Positions 59,049 to 64,000 of a stretch of 64,000 bases of DNA are shown here, in pieces. The DNA comes from Pseudogemmobacter bohemicus (GTDB taxonomy: Bacteria > Pseudomonadota > Alphaproteobacteria > Rhodobacterales > Rhodobacteraceae). The stretch covers positions 241,823 to 305,822 of the forward strand of contig NZ_QNHG01000005.1 in the NCBI RefSeq assembly GCF_003290025.1, given 5' to 3'. The stretch's first letter is position 1, and each line of letters begins with the position of its first letter. A program made the translations under genes and the position numbers. Under the pieces are notes generated by a model. That model was not told the DNA's origin, did no database searches, and saw only the letters and a list, made by a program, of their open reading frames with translations.

Positions 59049-59609
59049 TCAGATCAGCTTGACTTTCGTTCCGACCGGAGTGCGGTCGAACACTTCTTCG
59101 ATGTGCTCATTGTAAAGCCCGATGCAGCCGTTCGACGAACGACGCCCGATCTTACGCGTGTCGTGAGTACCATGAATCCGGTAGTACTGCCACGATAGAT
59201 ACAGGGCGCGGGTGCCAAGCGGATTGGTTGGATCGCCTCCTGGCACGAAGGCTGGCCACTCCGGGTTGCGCTCCCGCATCGAGGGCGTCGGAGCCCAACT
59301 TGGGTTAACCCGCTTCTCGACGACCTCGGTGTATCCCCGCCGGGTCAATTCATCTGATAGCGGAACCGAAGTGGGATAGAGAAACATCTGACCGTCGCTC
59401 GTCCAGTGCTGGAGAACCTTGCCCGTGGTGTCAGAGATGATGACCCCGACCCCAAGCGAGTCGAAGTGGTCCTGCCACTCATGGATGCGGAACGCCGAGA
59501 TGTTGTTCCGGACTGGTCCCTGATTGTCCTCGGTCGCAAAGGCTGCCCGGCCCGTCAGGAAAGGCGCGGCAAGGGCTCCGGCAACGAAAAGTCGTCGACT
59601 GAATCGCAT
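59049..59609 (-). CDS. L,D-transpeptidase (YkuD family), copy 1
   Basis: A 186-residue exported enzyme with a Tat-like signal (SRRLFVAGALAAPFLTGRAA). NPLGTRALYLSWQYYRIHGT and GRRSSNGCIGLYNEH give the YkuD His and catalytic Cys. Such enzymes make 3-3 cross-links or attach proteins to peptidoglycan and resist most beta-lactams; several are copper-sensitive at their Cys. It is divergent from the second small exported-protein gene. The chosen ATG 59609 follows AGGAGCAGACC. Confidence 0.92.
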   Translation of the reverse strand: MRFSRRLFVAGALAAPFLTGRAAFATEDNQGPVRNNISAFRIHEWQDHFDSLGVGVIISDTTGKVLQHWTSDGQMFLYPTSVPLSDELTRRGYTEVVEKRVNPSWAPTPSMRERNPEWPAFVPGGDPTNPLGTRALYLSWQYYRIHGTHDTRKIGRRSSNGCIGLYNEHIEEVFDRTPVGTKVKLI

Positions 59610-59791
59610 GGTCTGCTCCTCTTTTTTGTTACCTGTGCCGGCTTCCAACGTGGGAAGGTCAAATCGCTTTGCATCGCACAGGGGTCACAAAGAGGTGAAG
59701 CCGTGGCGCTTTCGCCGATTTTGTTGGGAAATTCTCTGCTCACTTCGATGTGAACACCTCTCCCATACACCAAGAGCGCTATTCTGCGCCC

Positions 59792-60094
59792 ATGCGTAAG
59801 TTTGCGAACACCCTGTGCGGTTTGTGCTTGCTCGTCGCCCTTCTCTGGGCGGCGCTTCCTGATCACGCATCCCACGGCGCTCATGCAGATCATGCTCAAA
59901 CCGCAGCTGTGGACCAGGACGCCCTTTGCAGCGACGGATCAGGCCATGCCTCCTGCCAGCTTGTCGCAACTGCCTCCTTGTCATTTTTCGAGGTGGCACC
60001 GTATGCCAAGTCTGCGCGGTTCGTGATTACGCCGGTCTCTGCCTCAAGCCGCGCCTTTGCCCCCGGTCGCCCACCTCCGCGAACCTTCCTCTGA
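59792..60094 (+). CDS. Small exported protein with Cys pair and PPPRT tail
   Basis: A 100-residue protein: signal CGLCLLVALLWAALPDHASH, then HGAHADHAQ, the Cys pair ALCSDGSGHASCQLV and the end APGRPPPRTFL. Similar in plan to the genes at 49590 and 58673. It is followed 38 bp later by an L,D-transpeptidase, just as the copy at 58673 is linked to the other one, so each enzyme has its own small partner. Confidence 0.6.
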   Translation: MRKFANTLCGLCLLVALLWAALPDHASHGAHADHAQTAAVDQDALCSDGSGHASCQLVATASLSFFEVAPYAKSARFVITPVSASSRAFAPGRPPPRTFL

Positions 60095-60132
60095 GTGAAC
60101 CCTCGTCCTTCACGTTCCTCTCAGGAGTTCGC

Positions 60133-60696
60133 ATGATTTTCCGTCGATCCTTTCTTTCCGGCGCAGCCGCTGCAGCCCTCTCGATGCCAACTGTCCTTCG
60201 TGCTCATACCGAAGAACCCTTCGTATTGGCCGACGAATTTCAACCTCGCGAGGTCCGAGTCCGAGAGCAACATGCCCCCGGTCAGATCCTCGTCTTCCCG
60301 CGAAGTTTCTTTCTGTACTATGTTTTCGATTCCGAGCGGGCCGTCCGGTACGGTGTCGGCGTCGGCAAGGCCGGTCTGGCATTCAAGGGATCGGCAATCA
60401 TTGAACGCAAGGCCGAATGGCCGTCATGGCGCCCGACAAACGACATGATCCGCCGGAATCCCGATCGCTATGCCCAGTTTGCCGAGGGGGTGCCGGGCGG
60501 ACCTGGCAACCCACTGGGCGCCCGAGCCCTCTACCTTTACCGCGACGGGCGCGACACCTACTACCGGATTCACGGCACGACAGAGCCGTGGTCGATTGGA
60601 CGGTCCGTGTCGAACGGTTGCATCAGGATGCTGAACGACCATGTGATCCAACTCTATGAGCAGGTCCCAGTCGGAACGCCGGTTACTGTCCTGTGA
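60133..60696 (+). CDS. L,D-transpeptidase (YkuD family), copy 2
   Basis: A 187-residue exported enzyme with signal RRSFLSGAAAAALSMPTVLR. YYVFDSERAVRYGVGVGKAG, NPLGARALYLYRDGRDTYYR, IHGT and GRSVSNGCIRMLNDHVIQLY give the complete YkuD domain with His and Cys. It shares the phrase RRNPDRYAQF/PGNPLGARALYL style with copy 1. CAGGAG lies before the ATG. It overlaps the DsbA-like gene by 4 bp (GTGA). Confidence 0.93.
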   Translation: MIFRRSFLSGAAAAALSMPTVLRAHTEEPFVLADEFQPREVRVREQHAPGQILVFPRSFFLYYVFDSERAVRYGVGVGKAGLAFKGSAIIERKAEWPSWRPTNDMIRRNPDRYAQFAEGVPGGPGNPLGARALYLYRDGRDTYYRIHGTTEPWSIGRSVSNGCIRMLNDHVIQLYEQVPVGTPVTVL

Positions 60697-61460
60697 CGAT
60701 CCGCCGTCGTGATGTCTTCGTGTTGGGGGGCATCGTAGCCTTGATGTATGGACTACGGGCCCTGCCCTGGGACCGGCTTGGCGGAAGCGGGCTGTCCTAT
60801 GTCGACATCGAGGGTGTGCCGCCATTTCGTCGGCTGGAACTGGCCGGACAGACCTCCACGGCAAACATTGCCCTTGTCGGTCTCGATGGGCCACTTCCTG
60901 ATGCGGGAGCACGCAGGGCGCGCATGGAGACTCTGCGCACCGACCCATGTCCGGCCCTGTTTGGAAAAAGCGCCTTCGACCCTGTCGTTCCGATCGCCTA
61001 CTTCAGCGAGTTTCGTTGCCCCTTCTGCCGTGCACTCGAGCGGGATCTTCAGACCCTGCTGGCCAAAGACCCGGCCGCGTACCGGCTCGTGCAGCACGAA
61101 CTTCCAATCTTCGGGCCGCCGTCCGAACTGGCCGCCCGGGCATCCGTTGCCGCCGCACGCCAGGGCAAGCAGCAGGAGCTTCGCCGCTGCTTCATGCGGA
61201 CACCGATGGTTGCCGAAGAGGCCTCGGTGCGGCGTGTTGCGGAGACCCTTGATCTGGATGTCGAGCGGCTCTTGATCGACATGTCCTCCGTCGGGGTTCA
61301 GGCCGAACTCGACCAGACACGCGCACTTGCCGACCTATTCGGGTTCATTGGCACCCCAGGTCTGGTGATCGGACGGACCGAGCTGAGCGGTGCGGTTCCC
61401 CTCTCCCTCCTCCGACAGATTGCGGAAGAGGAGAAGGCCGAACCAATTCCGGCCTGTTGA
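60693..61460 (+). CDS. Membrane-anchored DsbA-like thiol oxidoreductase
   Basis: A 255-residue protein, GTG start. RDVFVLGGIVALMYGLRALP may be an uncleaved anchor. The active site is YFSEFRCPFCRALERDLQTL, and GFIGTPGLVIG is the cis-Pro loop. Two further Cys occur (TDPCPALF and RRCFM). It is coupled to the L,D-transpeptidase, whose catalytic Cys needs reduction or protection; a partnership is plausible. No other thiol enzyme is in this small operon. Confidence 0.88.
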   Translation: MTIRRRDVFVLGGIVALMYGLRALPWDRLGGSGLSYVDIEGVPPFRRLELAGQTSTANIALVGLDGPLPDAGARRARMETLRTDPCPALFGKSAFDPVVPIAYFSEFRCPFCRALERDLQTLLAKDPAAYRLVQHELPIFGPPSELAARASVAAARQGKQQELRRCFMRTPMVAEEASVRRVAETLDLDVERLLIDMSSVGVQAELDQTRALADLFGFIGTPGLVIGRTELSGAVPLSLLRQIAEEEKAEPIPAC

Positions 61461-61464
61461 TGCG

Positions 61465-62052
61465 ATGAACACACCTACGCATATGCTGATCGGCGCTGCT
61501 GTCTTTGCGCGTCCGGTCGTGCCGGCCACTCTGGTAGCGGCCATGCTGGGCGGTCTCGCTCCTGATGTTCCGATGTTTGCGCTGGTGCTTTCTTCGACAC
61601 GTCTGGCCGGAATTCCGCAGCATGAAGTCTTCGGAACCCTCTTCTACTCGGACTCATGGCAGGCCGTCTTTGCCGTCGATCACAGCTTTTTCGTCTGGGG
61701 GCTGCTACTTGCCTTTGGACACTGGCGACGTCACCTCATTCTCACCGCCTTTGTGGGAGCCGGCTTTTTGCATGCGGCCATCGACTTCGTCACCCATCAT
61801 GACGATGCCCGCCGCCAGCTCTGGCCCGTGTCGGACTGGGTCTTCCGCAGTCCGGTCAGCTACTGGGACCCGAACTATTACGGCGGCATCATCGGGGTAT
61901 TCGAGGTCGGATTGGCCGGGGCGCTGACTGTCCTGTTGTGTTTGCGTCTCAGACAGTGGAGAGAACGTCTGCTGGTCCTCGGCGTCTCAGCTCCTCTGTT
62001 GATTTCGATCCTGCTGACGGGAGATCTGCACGGTTTGCATGGGATGGGCTAA
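61465..62052 (+). CDS. Membrane protein with His-rich sites (YdjM-like)
   Basis: A 195-residue protein with about five helices. NTPTHMLIGAAVFARP, AAMLGGLAPDVPMFALVLSS and FLHAAIDFVTHHDDARRQLW have the His/Asp pattern of the LexA-regulated YdjM/DUF457 membrane hydrolase-like family. The catalytic role of that family is unproved. It starts 4 bp after the DsbA-like stop. Confidence 0.7.
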   Translation: MNTPTHMLIGAAVFARPVVPATLVAAMLGGLAPDVPMFALVLSSTRLAGIPQHEVFGTLFYSDSWQAVFAVDHSFFVWGLLLAFGHWRRHLILTAFVGAGFLHAAIDFVTHHDDARRQLWPVSDWVFRSPVSYWDPNYYGGIIGVFEVGLAGALTVLLCLRLRQWRERLLVLGVSAPLLISILLTGDLHGLHGMG

Positions 62053-62102
62053 ACGGGACTGGCTCACCTCGGAAACATTTTGGCCCGTTCCCGCCTGCCC
62101 CG

Positions 62103-62981
62103 TCATTCGCGCAGGACGGCAAGTGCGATCCCGCTGATCGTCAAAACCATTCCCGCCACAGCAAGCAGAGTAAGACTCTCGCCCAGAAAGCCAACACTGA
62201 TCGCGACCCCCAAAAGCGGGGCAACGAAGTTGAAGACGTTCGCGGTGTTTAGCGGACAGTCCTTGAGAACCGAGATCCATAACGTGAAAGTTACGGCCGT
62301 GCCACCGATGCCCAAGACGATTACCAACGCAAGAAAGCGGGGTTCCAGCACGGCTGAAGTGAGCGGTTCGGATACGAAAGCAAAGATTGCGAGAGGCCCC
62401 GCGCCAAGCAGAAGCTGAACCGCCGCCGCTGCGATCGGGTCCACATCCGAGGCAAATCGCTTCGTCAGGGCGTTGCCGATAGCGCTTCCCACCGTCGCCG
62501 CGACCACCAGCGCAACTCCCGCGACCGCCGTGGTCCCTCCGGCTGAGATGTCCTGAAGCGTCATCGCGGCAAGTCCAACAAGCGCCACGGACATTCCGAT
62601 AGCCTGCCATTTTCCAAAGGGCTGGCCGAAAACCACCAACGCCAACAGGGCCGCAACGATAGGCTGCGTGCCCGCTACCACGGCCGCAATGCCGGGCGCG
62701 ATGAGGCCGGCTGCGCCAAACATGCTCGCGAAGCCTATGGTCGTCGAGAAAATGCCCGACGCTCCCAATTGCAGCCACAACACTCTCGTTTGTGGAAACG
62801 GACGGCGCATCGCAAATGCCAACATCAGTAGCGCCAGTCCGGCTACGCCTGCACGGAGTGTAGCAAACTGGAGCGGAGGTGCGAGATTCAGGCCAACCGA
62901 CAGAAGCGGATAGCAAAGCGCGGTCAACGTGGCGACCGCAAGCAGGCTGGCGAGCGTTCCGCGAGTTAACCGTCCGGACAT
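62103..62981 (-). CDS. EamA/DMT-family transporter
   Basis: A 292-residue protein with ten helices in two repeats. PPLQFATLRAGVAGLALLML and GIAAVVAGTQPIVAALLALV are in repeat 1, and GIGGTAVTFTLWISVLKDCP with FNFVAPLLGVAISVGFLGES in repeat 2. DMT exporters move small metabolites out of the cell. The ATG at 62981 is 1 bp from the phosphorylase stop, so the pair is co-expressed and the substrate may be a nucleoside or sugar product. Confidence 0.9.
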   Translation of the reverse strand: MSGRLTRGTLASLLAVATLTALCYPLLSVGLNLAPPLQFATLRAGVAGLALLMLAFAMRRPFPQTRVLWLQLGASGIFSTTIGFASMFGAAGLIAPGIAAVVAGTQPIVAALLALVVFGQPFGKWQAIGMSVALVGLAAMTLQDISAGGTTAVAGVALVVAATVGSAIGNALTKRFASDVDPIAAAAVQLLLGAGPLAIFAFVSEPLTSAVLEPRFLALVIVLGIGGTAVTFTLWISVLKDCPLNTANVFNFVAPLLGVAISVGFLGESLTLLAVAGMVLTISGIALAVLRE

Positions 62982-62982
62982 G

Positions 62983-64000
62983 TCACCCGGCAATCGTGAT
63001 GGCCGGTGCAGCGGTTGCGTATTCGAGTGCATAGGCAATTTCCCCAGCGCTCTCTGCATGCAGACGGAAGAGCGGCTGTCCCTTCACGACAGTTTCGCCA
63101 ACCCGGACGGCAAGGGTAAGCCCTGCGGCCAGATTGCCCGGCGCCCCAGCCAGCTTAGCCAGCCGCGCCAGTCGCCGATTGTCGATTGCGGCAATCGTTC
63201 CGGAAGACGGTGACACTGCTTCATGGCTCTGCACCGCTTCGGGCGGCTCACGCAGGCCGCCCTGTGCCTCGCAGATAGCGGCGAATTTCGTCCAGGCGCG
63301 TCCGTCAGCAAGCACAGCCCGCGCAAGGCGGGAACCCGTACCGGGCGCAGCTGCCCCGCCGGTCTCCAGCAACGCCGTCGCCAAGGCAAGGGCACGTTCG
63401 GCAAGGTCCCGTGGTGCCCCGGCTTCGCGTCTCAAGACGGCCATGACATCACGCGCCTCGGGTGCCGGACCGATGCCCCGCCCGACCGGCTGGCTGCCAT
63501 CGGTGAGCAGGCAGGCAACCTCGAGTCCCTGCGTCGTTCCCACCAGCGACAGCCGTGCGGCAAGCGCGCGTGCAGACTCGACGGTCCTTATCTTGGCCGT
63601 GGGGCCGACGGGAATGTCGATGACGACATGGGTCGATCCGGCGGCAACTTTCTTTGACAGGACCGACGCGATCAGCTGGCTCTCGGCATCGATGTCGATC
63701 TCGCGTTCGATCCGCACGAAGGCATCATCTGTCGGGCTCAGTCGGACCGCACCACCCCAGACGACGCAGCCTCCCTCCGCCTCGACAACGCGGCGAATAG
63801 CAGGCAGGTCCAGATTGACAGGGGCCAGCGTTTCCATCATGTCCGCCGTCCCCGCAGGCGAGGTAATGGCCCGCGAAGACGTCTTCGGGATCACCAGGCC
63901 ACATGCCGCCACGATAGCGACAACGATTGGCGTCGTCCGATTGCCGGGAAGGCCACCGACGCAGTGCTTGTCCATGACACGAGGCGCGTTCCAGCTTAAC
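62983..64000 (-). CDS. Archaeal-type thymidine/AMP phosphorylase (5' end outside window)
   Basis: The gene enters from the right edge; 338 codons are visible. KHCVGGLPGNRTTPIVVAIV with SRAITSPAGTADMMETL is the phosphate- and substrate-binding core of the DeoA/AMP-phosphorylase group. The VPGNRTT-type loop marks the archaeal (AMPase/TPase type 2) branch rather than E. coli DeoA. The C-terminal domain (GETVVKGQPLFRLHAESAGE) is present. It frees ribose- or deoxyribose-1-phosphate from nucleotides or nucleosides. Confidence 0.9.
   Translation of the reverse strand, partial: LSWNAPRVMDKHCVGGLPGNRTTPIVVAIVAACGLVIPKTSSRAITSPAGTADMMETLAPVNLDLPAIRRVVEAEGGCVVWGGAVRLSPTDDAFVRIEREIDIDAESQLIASVLSKKVAAGSTHVVIDIPVGPTAKIRTVESARALAARLSLVGTTQGLEVACLLTDGSQPVGRGIGPAPEARDVMAVLRREAGAPRDLAERALALATALLETGGAAAPGTGSRLARAVLADGRAWTKFAAICEAQGGLREPPEAVQSHEAVSPSSGTIAAIDNRRLARLAKLAGAPGNLAAGLTLAVRVGETVVKGQPLFRLHAESAGEIAYALEYATAAPAITIAG

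Noticed and set aside
1..64000. CRISPR arrays, tRNA or rRNA genes
   Set aside because: No regularly spaced repeats and no tRNA-like GGTTCGAATCC arms in a cloverleaf context were recognised; a tRNA or CRISPR program was not run.

Overview
The window is GC-rich and looks like a large plasmid or chromid of an alphaproteobacterium of the Rhodobacteraceae (Paracoccus/Rhodobacter-like). The reasons are a repABC replication module (27.8-31.3 kb), an HvrA/H-NS-like protein, FnrL-type boxes, an arginine deiminase operon and a very dense periplasmic copper/cytochrome cassette. No rRNA, tRNA or CRISPR array was seen. This placement is inferred from gene content, not from a search.

Layout. 1-6.1 kb (minus strand): methyltransferase and DUF2933 membrane genes, then YfcC-type transporter, arcA, arcB, arcC and a DUF6629 membrane protein (arginine fermentation to ornithine, CO2, NH3 and ATP). 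6.2-13.7 kb (plus): small exported protein, two translationally coupled ECF sigma factors, a P1B ATPase with CPD in place of CPC, CFA synthase and an archaeal-type GAPDH. 13.7-19.5 kb: copper island with SRPBCC protein, Met-rich exported protein, cytosolic copper-storage four-helix protein, DUF305 protein, CopZ-like chaperone, CopA ATPase and CueR. Two divergent MerR-type promoters sit back to back between chaperone and CopA. 19.5-22.9 kb: cobalamin riboswitch with cbtB-cbtA, a transposase remnant, a broken MFS gene, DUF302 and EF-hand proteins. 23.1-25.3 kb: OmpR/EnvZ-like two-component system.

25.3-38.7 kb is the plasmid backbone: DUF1612-type HTH protein, serine recombinase, repA-repB-(antisense RNA)-repC with palindromes, a large ParB-domain protein, a rearrangement junction near 34.2 kb where two converging genes are both cut, a PD-(D/E)XK-like protein with hipA-hipB, H-NS and SSB.

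39.0-43.5 kb holds the most interesting locus: a tight three-gene operon encoding an MBL-fold hydrolase, an E2-E1-JAB triple fusion and a patatin-like phospholipase. It resembles parts of CBASS and bacterial ubiquitin-like systems, but no CD-NTase or ubiquitin-like gene is present. It is followed by vapBC.

44.6-63 kb: bactofilin, WGR protein, M23 peptidase-like protein, two DUF411 proteins, TlpA-like thioredoxin, multicopper oxidase, DsbA proteins, a minus-strand operon of c-type cytochromes / FixH-like / ferric-reductase-like / PBP2, two L,D-transpeptidases and an EamA exporter. The window ends inside an archaeal-type thymidine/AMP phosphorylase gene. The common theme is periplasmic copper: the motif MAGMDHS(Q/A)M recurs in four unrelated exported proteins, and four small exported Cys-pair proteins sit beside the copper genes.
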